Of a stretch of 64,000 nucleotides of DNA, positions 43,472 through 52,370 are shown one piece after another. The notes beneath the pieces are model-generated. The model had not been told where the DNA came from, made no database searches, and saw only the letters and a program-made list of their open reading frames with translations. This DNA is from Paraburkholderia caffeinitolerans (GTDB lineage Bacteria > Pseudomonadota > Gammaproteobacteria > Burkholderiales > Burkholderiaceae), in NCBI RefSeq assembly GCF_902859945.1, contig NZ_CADIKL010000034.1, positions 1 through 64,000 on the forward strand, read 5' to 3'. A program made the position numbers and the translations under genes. The number at the start of each line of letters is the position of its first letter. The first letter of the stretch is position 1.

Positions 43472-45655
43472 TCAATGCGGCACGTCCACCATACCCTCAT
43501 TCACCCGAATCGCATTGCTGCCCGGATTCGCAACGATGGCTGGCAGATTGCTCACGGTCAGCGCCGGCGCGGCACCTGGATTGCCGCCGCGCGGAGTCGC
43601 GCGGACGACCTGCGAAGGCGGCAGCGGCGTGCCGTTCTTCAGGTGATTCCACATCAGATTGAGCGCCTCGATGTTGTAGTAGTGCACCGGAACGAAATGG
43701 TTGTCGAAACCCGGCACGCCCAGAAACGCATCGAAGTGCTGCCCGTTCATCACCTCGTAAAGCGACAACTGGCTGCGCGAGCCTTCGCGTACGCTGTTGG
43801 CCGCGAGATACGCGCGCGAAGCATGATTGATCGGCACCAGTGCATCGCTGCGGCCTTGCACGATGATTGCGGGCTTGCCGTGCAGATTCGCATTCACGCT
43901 GATCGCCTGCACGCTCTGGCGCATGCGTGGATTGCCGTTCGTCCACAGCGCGCGCATGCATACCGCGCCCGCGAAACTGGCATCGGGCGTCGCGAGCCGA
44001 TGATCGGCTCCGCTTGACGGCGTGACGTTGTAGACGAGGTTGACACCATTGGTGGGCGGCACGCCGTTACCCAGCCCGAACACGGTTGGCATGGGCGAGA
44101 CCGCGGGCGGCACGCCCGCTGCGCCCGTCGATGCATTGGTCGTGCCGAAGCTGAAGCCGCAAAGGTTGTCGGTCACGCTCGAGCGCGTGTACGCGTTGGC
44201 GTAAGTCACCGCAACGGCCGGCACGGCCTGCGAGTCCCACATGGGCGCGTGCAGCAGATCGGAGTCGGCTTCGTAGCCAGCTGCGTGCAAGCGTGCCAGC
44301 GCGTCGTTCGCCTGCGTTTGCGTGTCGCTGCCGTGCACGTAGCCCGCCGACGCCAGCGAGGCGCAGCGCGCCTGGCGAATGGCCGTTGTCGTGGCGATGG
44401 GTAGCGCCGTGAGATAGGGCGCGCCAGCGGCGGTATCCGCGAGCGCGGCGCACGGTTGTAGCAGGTTCGCCAGCGTCATGTAGTCGGCGAGCGGCTTGCC
44501 CGCCGAGGCGATACGCTGCCCGCCCTCCCGGACCTGGGCGCTGCCGGGCATGCGCACGTTGATCTGCGGTTCGCCCACCACCACGGCCGTGATCCATTTC
44601 CCCGGGTCCTGCTCGGCCGCCGCGAGCGACGCGCCGCCACCGTTGCTCACCGAAGCCGCAATCGTTGTGATGTCGCCGGGCGCGTAGCGCACGCCGTGAT
44701 TCGACGCTGCATTCGATACCGCATTTGACACCGTATTTGAAACATCAACGCGCGGCGCGAATTGCTGGTTCAACACCCAGTATGCAAACTGCACAGCCTC
44801 GAGCGTGTCCTTGCCCCAGTCCGCTTCCGGGTTCTGTTGCGAATGCGCGTGCTTGAATGCGTAGCGATTCGGGTATTGCTGGTTGTACGCAGCAAGCGCA
44901 CCGGCGGGCACGTTCGCGGTGAAGAGGCTGTTGCGCCCGGCCGTGGCGGCAGCGGCGGTGAGGCCGTCGATCAGCGTGACTACGCCGGTCATCAGTTCGT
45001 GCGCGCCGTTGCCCGAGCCCTTGTCCGTATAGGCTACCGCGCAGTTGCGCTTGAGCGCCCACTCGCCGGCCGCCGAGATCGCGCCATACACGCCGCGCGA
45101 GCCCGACGAGGTTGCCGTCACGATGCAGGGGTTCGCCGGGTCGAAGCTCGCTGGCACCTGAACGAGGAGGCTGACGTTCTGCCGGCCGGAGCCGTCATCG
45201 GCATACGCAAGATATTCGGTGCCGGCAATTTTCCCTTCGCCCAATGTGTCGTTGCCGTACACGTCCACGTTGGGCCCCCAGAAGCGCCCATAGCCGCCGT
45301 TTGCGCTCATGTCGACGAGCGCGCGATAGTTCGACCAGATGGCAAGCCTGCGCAACTCGGCTGCGGTGGGCGCGGCCGGGTTCGCAATCGCCGGCGCGGC
45401 ACCCGCCAGCCCGGTTTTGCCGAGACCGGCAGTGAGCAGATCGTCGCTCACGCCGTCGTAACTCGTCGTGCTCAGGCTGCCCGCAACCACGAATGCCGGC
45501 AGCCGGTTCAGCGCTGCGTGGCCGCTGTTGCCGCTGTTGCTATTGCCGCCTTGATTGTCTGCATGCGCGCCGGGCACGAGCGCCGCGCCGGTTAGCGCCA
45601 AGGCCGCGCCGAGCAGCGCGAATTTATGTCGGACTGCAAACGGGGTTTCTCTCAT
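43472..45655 (-). CDS. D-(-)-3-hydroxybutyrate oligomer hydrolase
   Basis: A 727-residue secreted or periplasmic esterase that cleaves 3-hydroxybutyrate oligomers released from polyhydroxybutyrate. A signal peptide (FALLGAALALTGAALVPGAHA) is followed by the family's long N-terminal block, the lipase-like nucleophile region ASVSNGGGASLAAAEQD (about residue 345) and a His-containing C-terminal part (NGQHFDAFLG). The start at 45655 has GGAG seven bases upstream; an ATG four codons earlier lacks one. The remains of a 3-hydroxybutyrate dehydrogenase gene lie next door, the next pathway step. Confidence 0.93.
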   Translation of the reverse strand: MRETPFAVRHKFALLGAALALTGAALVPGAHADNQGGNSNSGNSGHAALNRLPAFVVAGSLSTTSYDGVSDDLLTAGLGKTGLAGAAPAIANPAAPTAAELRRLAIWSNYRALVDMSANGGYGRFWGPNVDVYGNDTLGEGKIAGTEYLAYADDGSGRQNVSLLVQVPASFDPANPCIVTATSSGSRGVYGAISAAGEWALKRNCAVAYTDKGSGNGAHELMTGVVTLIDGLTAAAATAGRNSLFTANVPAGALAAYNQQYPNRYAFKHAHSQQNPEADWGKDTLEAVQFAYWVLNQQFAPRVDVSNTVSNAVSNAASNHGVRYAPGDITTIAASVSNGGGASLAAAEQDPGKWITAVVVGEPQINVRMPGSAQVREGGQRIASAGKPLADYMTLANLLQPCAALADTAAGAPYLTALPIATTTAIRQARCASLASAGYVHGSDTQTQANDALARLHAAGYEADSDLLHAPMWDSQAVPAVAVTYANAYTRSSVTDNLCGFSFGTTNASTGAAGVPPAVSPMPTVFGLGNGVPPTNGVNLVYNVTPSSGADHRLATPDASFAGAVCMRALWTNGNPRMRQSVQAISVNANLHGKPAIIVQGRSDALVPINHASRAYLAANSVREGSRSQLSLYEVMNGQHFDAFLGVPGFDNHFVPVHYYNIEALNLMWNHLKNGTPLPPSQVVRATPRGGNPGAAPALTVSNLPAIVANPGSNAIRVNEGMVDVPH

Positions 45656-45793
45656 CGATGTCTCCATGATTGTTGTTCGGACAACGTGTACTGCTTCGGG
45701 AAGACCGTTCTGATGCGCCGCGGCCGCAGCCGCGGCATCACCGGAGCTTAGGACAAGCGGGTTGCGGATTCCAGTAAAGATTGCGCGCGGGCT

Positions 45794-45962
45794 TCACTGC
45801 GCAATCCAGCCTCCGTCGACCTTGATCTCCGATCCGCGTATTTCGCTTGCGGATTCGGAGCAGAGAAATGCCGCCACGCCGCCAATCTGTTCGACGGTGG
45901 CAAAGCGTGCCGACGGTTGCTTTTCGGCGAGCAGTTTCAGGGTGGCATCTTCGGGGGAGATG
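45794..45962 (-). pseudogene. 3-hydroxybutyrate dehydrogenase, C-terminal fragment
   Basis: The minus strand keeps about 55 codons: LLAEKQPSARFATVEQIGG, VAAFLCSESASEIRGSEIKV, DGGWIAQ and stop at 45794. This is the tail of a BdhA-type SDR. The upstream three quarters are missing at about 45962, where sequence changes abruptly to a sigma-54 activator on the other strand. Confidence 0.85.
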
Positions 45963-45969
45963 GCCTCGC

Positions 45970-46308
45970 GGCGGGCCAGGCAATGTGCGCGAACTGCGCA
46001 ATACGCTCGAGCGCGCTGTGCTGCTGTTGGAGAACGAGCGGATCGATGCGCGTTCGCGGGCGCGCTTCATCGGTGAAGGGCGCGGCCAGATCAAGGCTGA
46101 AGACGATGCGCACGGCGAGCCGATTGCCGCCGCGCCGGATCGCGCCAATGCGCAGCAGTACGACGAGGTGATGCAGGATTTCGCGCGCCGCTTTCTGGCC
46201 GATGCGCTACGCGCAGCGAACGGCCACGTGGCGAATGCAGCCGCGCGCATCGGTATGGCGCGCGCGACGCTATACCGGCGGATCGTCGCGCTGGGTATCG
46301 GTGTTTGA
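45970..46308 (+). pseudogene. Sigma-54-dependent activator, C-terminal fragment
   Basis: The plus frame reads GPGNVRELRNTLERAVLL, the end of a sigma-54 interaction (AAA+) domain, then a linker and a Fis-type helix-turn-helix (DALRAANGHVANAAARIGMARATLYRRI), stopping at 46308. Sensor domain, Walker motifs and GAFTGA are gone. In related genomes such activators stand divergent to 3-hydroxybutyrate genes; here one deletion removed both 5' ends. Confidence 0.85.
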
Positions 46309-46337
46309 ACCGCGCGTGCGTGAGCGCGTGCGAGAAA

Positions 46338-47228
46338 TCACGCCGCCTTCTGCCCGATCTCGTGATTCGCGAGCACCTCTAGCGCACGCACCATCGCCGA
46401 GTGGTCCCACGCCTTGCCGCCGTGCGCGACGCACGCATTGAATAGCGCCTGGCAGGTGGCGGTATTCGGCAGCGACACACCAAGCGCCTGCGCCGTCGAC
46501 AGCGCAAGATTCAAATCCTTCTGGTGCAGTTCGATGCGGAAGCCCGGGTCGAAGGCGCGCTTCGTCATGCGCTCGCCGTGCACTTCGAGAATGCGCGAAG
46601 ACGCGAAGCCGCCCATCAGCGCCTCGCGCACGCGCGCCGGATCGACGCCGGCCTTCGAGGCGAGCAGCAGCGCTTCGCCCACCGCCTCGATGGTCGCCGC
46701 AACGATCACCTGGTTCGCGACCTTGCACACCTGGCCCGCGCCCACCGCGCCGATCAGCGTGACGTTCTTGCCCATCATGCCGAACAGCGGCTTCACGGCA
46801 TCGAACGTCGATGGCTCGCCGCCCACCATGATGGTCAGCGAGCCGGCTTGCGCGCCCACCTCGCCGCCCGAGACCGGGGCGTCGAGGTAGTCGGCGCCGT
46901 GCTCGCGCACCCGCGCCGCGAAATCGCGCGTCGCCATTGGCGAGATCGAACTCATGTCGACGACGATCTGGCCCGCGCGCAGTCCGCTCGCGAGCCCGTG
47001 TTCGCCGAACAGCACGCGCTCGACGTCGGGCGTGTCCGGCACCATCACGAAGATCACGTCCGCGTGGGCGGCCACCGCGGTCGGGCTGTCGCACGCCACC
47101 GCGCCGGCCTGGATCAGCTCGTCGGGCACGCCGCTGCGCGTGAACGCGGCAAGCGCAACGCCGTTTTTCAGAAGGTTGGCGGCCATGGGCTTGCCCATGA
47201 TGCCGAGTCCAATAAAGCCTGCTTTCAT
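46338..47228 (-). CDS. garR: 2-hydroxy-3-oxopropionate (tartronate semialdehyde) reductase
   Basis: A 296-residue beta-hydroxyacid dehydrogenase. It has FIGLGIMGKPMAANL (NAD(P) site, residues 4-18), the substrate motif DAPVSGGEVGAQAGSL (about residues 118-133) and the catalytic Lys in GAGQVCKVANQ (about residue 170). It reduces tartronate semialdehyde to glycerate. ATG 47228 is the natural start; the open frame upstream overlaps the next gene's tail. It is 29 bases downstream of the garL-type aldolase gene, matching the galactarate/glucarate cleavage route. GlxR of glyoxylate metabolism is the alternative name. Confidence 0.9.
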   Translation of the reverse strand: MKAGFIGLGIMGKPMAANLLKNGVALAAFTRSGVPDELIQAGAVACDSPTAVAAHADVIFVMVPDTPDVERVLFGEHGLASGLRAGQIVVDMSSISPMATRDFAARVREHGADYLDAPVSGGEVGAQAGSLTIMVGGEPSTFDAVKPLFGMMGKNVTLIGAVGAGQVCKVANQVIVAATIEAVGEALLLASKAGVDPARVREALMGGFASSRILEVHGERMTKRAFDPGFRIELHQKDLNLALSTAQALGVSLPNTATCQALFNACVAHGGKAWDHSAMVRALEVLANHEIGQKAA

Positions 47229-47257
47229 TGAATGCTCCGGATAAGTGCGGGCGGCGC

Positions 47258-48058
47258 TCAAGCCTCGCCGGCCCGCTTCTGCATGAAATGTTGCTGGGCC
47301 GCTTGCGCAGCGCCCTTGAGCAGCCCGAGATCCGCGCACACCGCGACCACGCGCGAGCCCATCGACAGATAACGCTCCGCATCGGCCTGCACGGTCGCGA
47401 GCGTGCCGCTCGCTTTGCCGGCTGCCTGCGCGCGCTCGAATACATGTGCGATGGCCTGTTGCACTTCGGGGTGGTTCGCGTTGCCGAGGTGGCCGTACGA
47501 GGCCGCGAGATCCGACGGGCCGATGAAGACCGCGTCGATGCCCTCCACCGCGAGAATGCTGTCGATTGACTCGACCGCCTTGCAGCTTTCGATCTGTGCA
47601 ATCACGCAGACGTTTTCGTTTGCGAGTGCGAAGTAATCGGCGATCGTGCCGTAGCGGTTGCCGCGATGACCGACCGACACGCCGCGGATGCCCTGCGGCG
47701 GATAGCGCGTGGAGGCGACGGCGCGGGCGGCGTCGTCGGCGCTGTCGACGAACGGCACGAGGAAGTTCGAGAAGCCGCTGTCGAGAAAGCGCTTGACGAC
47801 GACGCTGTCGTTGGCCGGCGGCCGCACGACCGGCGCGCTGCCGCTGTCCTTGAGCGCCATCAGTTGGGGGATCAGCGTGAGCACGTCGTTGGGCGCGTGC
47901 TCGGCGTCCAGCAGGATCCAGTCGAAGCCGACCGTGCCCAGCAGTTCGGTGACGATCGGGCTGCCCAGCGACGCCCAGCAGCCGATCTGGGTTTCTCCGC
48001 CGCGCACCGCCTGGCGGAAGCGGTTGGGCAGGGACTGGTAAGGCGTGACGGTGGACAT
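47258..48058 (-). CDS. garL: 5-keto-4-deoxy-D-glucarate aldolase (HpcH/HpaI family)
   Basis: A 266-residue class II aldolase that splits 5-dehydro-4-deoxyglucarate to pyruvate and tartronate semialdehyde. Visible are GCWASLGSP, the divalent-metal region [31 protein letters not shown] and [15 protein letters not shown]. The start at 48058 follows GGAGACACCC. An operator-like site lies about 90 bases upstream. It forms an operon with the tartronate semialdehyde reductase gene. Confidence 0.92.
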   Translation of the reverse strand: MSTVTPYQSLPNRFRQAVRGGETQIGCWASLGSPIVTELLGTVGFDWILLDAEHAPNDVLTLIPQLMALKDSGSAPVVRPPANDSVVVKRFLDSGFSNFLVPFVDSADDAARAVASTRYPPQGIRGVSVGHRGNRYGTIADYFALANENVCVIAQIESCKAVESIDSILAVEGIDAVFIGPSDLAASYGHLGNANHPEVQQAIAHVFERAQAAGKASGTLATVQADAERYLSMGSRVVAVCADLGLLKGAAQAAQQHFMQKRAGEA

Positions 48059-48144
48059 CGGGTGTCTCCTCAATGGCGATGGATCTGGAAAATCGGCGAC
48101 GACGACGGCAAACCTGCTGAAAAAGCGCAGTCTATTGTGAGGTT

Positions 48145-48162
48145 ATAAGTCATCGTATGTCT
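48145..48162 (-). promoter_or_regulatory. Putative FadR-type operator upstream of garL
   Basis: ATAAGTCATCGTATGTCT matches the site at 58188-58205 (ATACGTCATCGTACAACA) at 13 of 18 positions, including GTCATCGTA. It lies 87 bases before the garL start. Confidence 0.5.
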
Positions 48163-48259
48163 AGTGGCAGATTAACATCGATGCCTGTCCTTGTAACGGG
48201 TGTGTAAACCCGGAATCCCCAGTCCGATGGGCGCTCCCGGTTGCGTACAAGTCTTTTTA

Positions 48260-48277
48260 TGTTGTAGGATGACGTAT
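48260..48277 (+). promoter_or_regulatory. Putative FadR-type operator upstream of the semialdehyde dehydrogenase gene
   Basis: TGTTGTAGGATGACGTAT differs at one position from the site at 58285-58302 and lies about 30 bases before the dehydrogenase ATG, where a bound repressor would block transcription. Confidence 0.65.
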
Positions 48278-48307
48278 ATCTAAAGACGCCATTCAAGGAA
48301 AGCTCAA

Positions 48308-49891
48308 ATGCCTATTACCGGAGAGATGCTGGTCGGCCGCCAAGCCGTGCGCGGCGAAGAAAAAGCGCGGCGCGCCTTCAATCCCGCGACGGGGTCGGAG
48401 ATTGCCGAACCGGTGTTCGGCAGCGGCACCGTGGCCAATGTCGACGAGGCGTGCGAGCTGGCGCGCGCAGCCTTCGACCCCTATCGCCAACTGCCGCTCG
48501 CGGTGCGCGCGGAGTTCCTCGAGCGCATCGCCGACGGCATCACCGCGCTCGGCGACGAACTGATCGAGCGCGCCCAGGCCGAATCGGGCTTGCCGAAGGC
48601 GCGTCTGGAAGGCGAGCGCGGCCGCACCACCGGCCAGCTCAAGCTGTTCGCGCAGGTCGTGCGCGCGGGCCAGTGGCTCGGCGCCACGCTCGACTCGCCG
48701 CTGCCTGAGCGCAAGCCGCTGCCGCGTTCGGACCTGCGCATGCAGAAGATCGCGCTCGGCCCGGTCGCCGTGTTCGGCGCGAGCAATTTCCCGCTCGCGT
48801 TCTCGGTGGCGGGTGGCGATACCGCCGCGGCGCTCGCGGCCGGCTGCCCGGTCGTCGTGAAGGCGCATCGCGCACACCTCGGCACCTCGGAGCTGGTCGG
48901 CCGCGTGATCCAGCGCGTCGCACAGGAAATGGATCTGCCCGAAGGCGTGTTCTCGATGATTGTCGGCGCGGGCAACTCGGTGGGCGAGGCGCTGGTTGCG
49001 CACCCGGCCATCAAGGCGGTCGGCTTCACCGGCTCGCGCGCGGGCGGCACCTCGCTCATGCGCGTGGCGGCGGCGCGGCCGGAGCCGATTCCGGTCTACG
49101 CCGAAATGAGCAGCATCAACCCGGTGTTCCTGATGCCGAGCGCGCTTGCGGCGCGCGGCGAGAGCATCGCGCGCGGATTCGTCGACTCGCTCGTGCTCGG
49201 CGCGGGCCAGTTCTGCACCAACCCGGGTCTCGCGATCGCGATCGAAAGCGAGGCGCTGGAGCGCTTCGTCGCCGCGGCTTCCGAGGCGCTGGTCGCGAAG
49301 CCGGCGCAAACCATGCTGACCTCGGGCATTCATGCCGCGTATGAGGAGGGCGAGAACCAGCTTGCCGCGACGCAGGGCGTCGAAGTGGTGGCGCGTGGCG
49401 TGGCCGCGACCGGTCCGACCCAGGCGCGCGCGGCGCTGTTTGTGACCGATGCGCAGACGTTCCTCTCGACTCCGGCGCTTGAAGACGAAGTGTTCGGCCC
49501 GGTGTCGACACTGATCCGTTGCAAGGACGAGCAGGAACTGCTGAAGGTGGCCGAGCACTTTGCCGGCCAGTTGACGGCGACGCTGCAGATGGACAGCGCC
49601 GATGTGGCGGCCGCGAAGAAGCTGGTGACGATTCTCGAGCGCAAGGCGGGGCGGATTCTGGTCAATGGTTTCCCGACCGGCGTTGAGGTGTGCCACGCGA
49701 TGGTCCACGGTGGGCCGTTTCCGGCGACCTCGGATGCTCGCGCGACTTCTGTTGGCACGACGTCGATTGACCGCTTCCTGCGTCCCGTGTGCTACCAGGA
49801 TTTCCCGGCCGAACTGCTGCCGCAGGCGCTGGCTGACTACAATCCGCTCGATCTGTGGCGTCGTCGTGATGGGGAGATCGTGCGCGGTTAA
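48308..49891 (+). CDS. 2,5-dioxovalerate (alpha-ketoglutaric semialdehyde) dehydrogenase
   Basis: A 527-residue aldehyde dehydrogenase. NAD(P)-binding parts are FGASNFPLAFSVAGGDTAAALAAG (split family motif, about residues 157-180) and GFTGSRAGG; the catalytic Glu lies in YAEMSSINPVF and the nucleophile Cys in GAGQFCTNPG (about residue 302). It oxidises 2-oxoglutarate semialdehyde to 2-oxoglutarate, the last step of the non-phosphorylative aldarate route. AAGGAAAGCTCAA is the ribosome site. It is divergent from garL, with a putative operator for each. Confidence 0.9.
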   Translation: MPITGEMLVGRQAVRGEEKARRAFNPATGSEIAEPVFGSGTVANVDEACELARAAFDPYRQLPLAVRAEFLERIADGITALGDELIERAQAESGLPKARLEGERGRTTGQLKLFAQVVRAGQWLGATLDSPLPERKPLPRSDLRMQKIALGPVAVFGASNFPLAFSVAGGDTAAALAAGCPVVVKAHRAHLGTSELVGRVIQRVAQEMDLPEGVFSMIVGAGNSVGEALVAHPAIKAVGFTGSRAGGTSLMRVAAARPEPIPVYAEMSSINPVFLMPSALAARGESIARGFVDSLVLGAGQFCTNPGLAIAIESEALERFVAAASEALVAKPAQTMLTSGIHAAYEEGENQLAATQGVEVVARGVAATGPTQARAALFVTDAQTFLSTPALEDEVFGPVSTLIRCKDEQELLKVAEHFAGQLTATLQMDSADVAAAKKLVTILERKAGRILVNGFPTGVEVCHAMVHGGPFPATSDARATSVGTTSIDRFLRPVCYQDFPAELLPQALADYNPLDLWRRRDGEIVRG

Positions 49892-49911
49892 ATTAACGGC
49901 GCGATGGTTCA

Positions 49912-49950
49912 AAAAAATGGCCGGGGATTCAAAATCCCCGGCCATTTTTT
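49912..49950. terminator. Very strong bidirectional terminator
   Basis: An 18-pair perfect stem (AAAAAATGGCCGGGGATT at 49912-49929 with 49933-49950) around a three-base loop, with A-run and T-run on its two sides. It closes the dehydrogenase gene and insulates the following type VI module. Confidence 0.95.
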
Positions 49951-50111
49951 ATTGCAAGCACAACATGTTAGCGGCCCTGATCTTGCCTCGACCCGAGCAA
50001 ACGACGCGGGAAAATTGTTGTCCGTCAACGGCAGCCCGCTTGCATCATTCGTGAATTAGTTCGTCAAGCAGAATATCTGGATTCCATTCTGATTGAAGGG
50101 TTTGTTCGAGC

Positions 50112-52370
50112 ATGACCGACTCTTTCACGAATCCAGACGCGGCGTCACCCACTCCAACCGCTGCGCCAGCCACCGAACCGCCGCGCATCGTGGTTGGCCA
50201 GGGGCAGGGGCCTTTGGTCTTCGATTTAACTAGCGAACTGATCTGCGTAAAGCAGCAGCCATTGCCCGGCGTCGTCATTTTCGTGCATGGCGTCAACTCC
50301 GAAGGCGAGTGGTACGAATCCGCCGAGGAAGGGCTGTGCAAAGGTCTGAACCGGCGGCTCGCGCGTCTGGACGACCAGATGGCGCACAAGGGCGTGGTTG
50401 GCGGGCAGATGTCGCCGGCCCAGTACACCGGGAGCCTGACGCCCGATGGGTTTCTGAACCCGAACCTGCTTGTCGACAACTACATCAAACCCGACCCGTC
50501 GTTCTCGCCCGTGATTCATTTCCGCTGGGGCTACAAGGCGAACAAAGATGAACTGAAGGCGTACGGCGACAAGATCTTCCTGAACGAACAGGGCTACTGG
50601 GGCGGCGGCCCGTTTGCCAATGGCTGCTCGAGCCTGCCGGACCTGTGGCAGGAGGGCATCGACGACCGCATCTTCGGCTTCATCACCGTCCAGGGACTCA
50701 ACCCGACGCAGCGCCCGCTGTACCGGACGCCGCCACGCGCCTACGGCGTGCTGGCCGCGCTGCGGCTGGCGAAACTGGTCCAGTCGATCCGGCAGAAACA
50801 GGCCAATGTGCCGATCACGATCGTCTGCCACAGCCAGGGGAACATGGTGGGCCTCGCGGCCGCTTTCTTTGGCGACCAGTTGCCGGAAGTCACTGACCCC
50901 TGGGGCAACATCGGGCGCTGCGTGGCCGATGCCTACGTGCTCGCGAACCCGCCGTACAGCGTCGCGAACACGGGCACGGTGATGGAGAACTGGTCGCAGC
51001 GCCGGATTCGCGATGCGGGCGACAAGCGGGGGCGCGAGACCTATGAGGCGCGTACGAAGACGCTACGGGAATTCTTCGACATCATTCGTGCGCAACAGCC
51101 GTTCGAAATGCCCGTCGACAAGGTCGATGAAGACATGGCGAACGAACGCATATCGCTGACCAGCGGGAAGCGCTACAAGGCGGCGGAAGACCGCGCGGCC
51201 CATGGCGTGAACAACAGCACTTACGGCCGCGTCACGCTGTACTGCTGTCCGCATGACCAGGTGATCTCGGCCACGACCGTGCAGGGCATCGGCTGGCGCG
51301 GACTGGCGGGCCACGAACTTGCCGACACGGGGGCGCACGGCGTGCTGACACAGCGCGTGTTCGCGACGCACTTTCCGGTGGGGCTGTACAGCCTGAAGAA
51401 TGCACCGCTCGAATATCGCTACTGGGAAGACGACTGGCGGCACGGTAAAGGAAAGACCAGCGGCTTCTGGTATCCGCCGTCGCCGCCCGCGATATACGGA
51501 TTGACGGATGCGTGGAGCGGCAATGAGAACCCCGTCGGATGGTTTGCCACGACCGTAACGGCGCCGGTACTGTCCATCGTGACGCTGGTGACATCGTCGC
51601 TCGATGCGATGCGCGTGAATGCGGACCCGCCGACTGGCTGGAAAGTCGTGGCCGATGCGCCGAAGCTCGATGAACCGTTCACGCCGAAAGCGCGGCGATA
51701 CGGTAAGGATGTCGAAATTGATGATGGCCCGAATGCGCACAGCGACTTCAACGAGAGCCACGACCCGCCTTCGGCAGCACGTGACGCGGCGAAGACGGAC
51801 GTGAAGCCCGACGATCCGTACGACAGCTACGGGAAAGGGGCGAAGGCCATCGGCGATAAAGACAGCGAAGCGCAGCAGCGTTACGAGGATCATGCCATTT
51901 TGCGCATGCGCGCACTGCGCCAACGTAATCCGGATTGGCTTGACGGGGACGGCAACGTGATTGGCGAGGACGGCAAGAGTGCGGCCCCGGAGGGCTACAC
52001 GCAATGGCGCAACGCGCAGGTCGTCAGCATTCTGGACAAGGGCGCGAACAACAATCCGACCAACCACTCGACCATCATGACGAATCCGATGCATGCGGAA
52101 AGGGCGCTCGCGTATGACGTTGCGGTCGGGTTGTGCTACCTGTCGCCGGAACAGATGAAGGCCCTTCGAATTGAAGCTGACTGGCGGTTTGGCAGGGGAA
52201 TGGGCGACGAAAATCCAAACAAGAAATATTCCGAGTACTTCAATGATGGCGTTCTCGGCGGCGTATCACTGGATATATGGGCAAAAAAAGATGACGAAGC
52301 AAAAATGCCCGCAAAGATCGCGGACGAACGTGAAGGCAGCTTCTATCTGAATATCGGGGGAATCGCATGA
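50112..52370 (+). CDS. tle3: Type VI secretion lipase effector, Tle3 family
   Basis: A 752-residue alpha/beta hydrolase. VIFVHGVNSEG (about residue 55) gives the oxyanion region, and CHSQGN carries the nucleophile (Ser241), with Cys in place of the first Gly of G-x-S-x-G. The C-terminal half has LYCCPHDQVISATTVQGIGW, typical of the DUF3274 part of Tle3. Tle3 phospholipases are delivered into rival cells and attack membranes. There is no signal peptide, as expected for T6SS cargo. The stop overlaps the start of a Tla3-type adaptor gene by four bases, and a PAAR gene follows. Confidence 0.85.
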   Translation: MTDSFTNPDAASPTPTAAPATEPPRIVVGQGQGPLVFDLTSELICVKQQPLPGVVIFVHGVNSEGEWYESAEEGLCKGLNRRLARLDDQMAHKGVVGGQMSPAQYTGSLTPDGFLNPNLLVDNYIKPDPSFSPVIHFRWGYKANKDELKAYGDKIFLNEQGYWGGGPFANGCSSLPDLWQEGIDDRIFGFITVQGLNPTQRPLYRTPPRAYGVLAALRLAKLVQSIRQKQANVPITIVCHSQGNMVGLAAAFFGDQLPEVTDPWGNIGRCVADAYVLANPPYSVANTGTVMENWSQRRIRDAGDKRGRETYEARTKTLREFFDIIRAQQPFEMPVDKVDEDMANERISLTSGKRYKAAEDRAAHGVNNSTYGRVTLYCCPHDQVISATTVQGIGWRGLAGHELADTGAHGVLTQRVFATHFPVGLYSLKNAPLEYRYWEDDWRHGKGKTSGFWYPPSPPAIYGLTDAWSGNENPVGWFATTVTAPVLSIVTLVTSSLDAMRVNADPPTGWKVVADAPKLDEPFTPKARRYGKDVEIDDGPNAHSDFNESHDPPSAARDAAKTDVKPDDPYDSYGKGAKAIGDKDSEAQQRYEDHAILRMRALRQRNPDWLDGDGNVIGEDGKSAAPEGYTQWRNAQVVSILDKGANNNPTNHSTIMTNPMHAERALAYDVAVGLCYLSPEQMKALRIEADWRFGRGMGDENPNKKYSEYFNDGVLGGVSLDIWAKKDDEAKMPAKIADEREGSFYLNIGGIA

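Noticed and set aside
48293-49945. 550-codon frame antisense to the semialdehyde dehydrogenase
   Set aside because: Composition is that of a GC-rich shadow (Arg, His, Ala repeats), and the opposite strand has a full ALDH with catalytic motifs.
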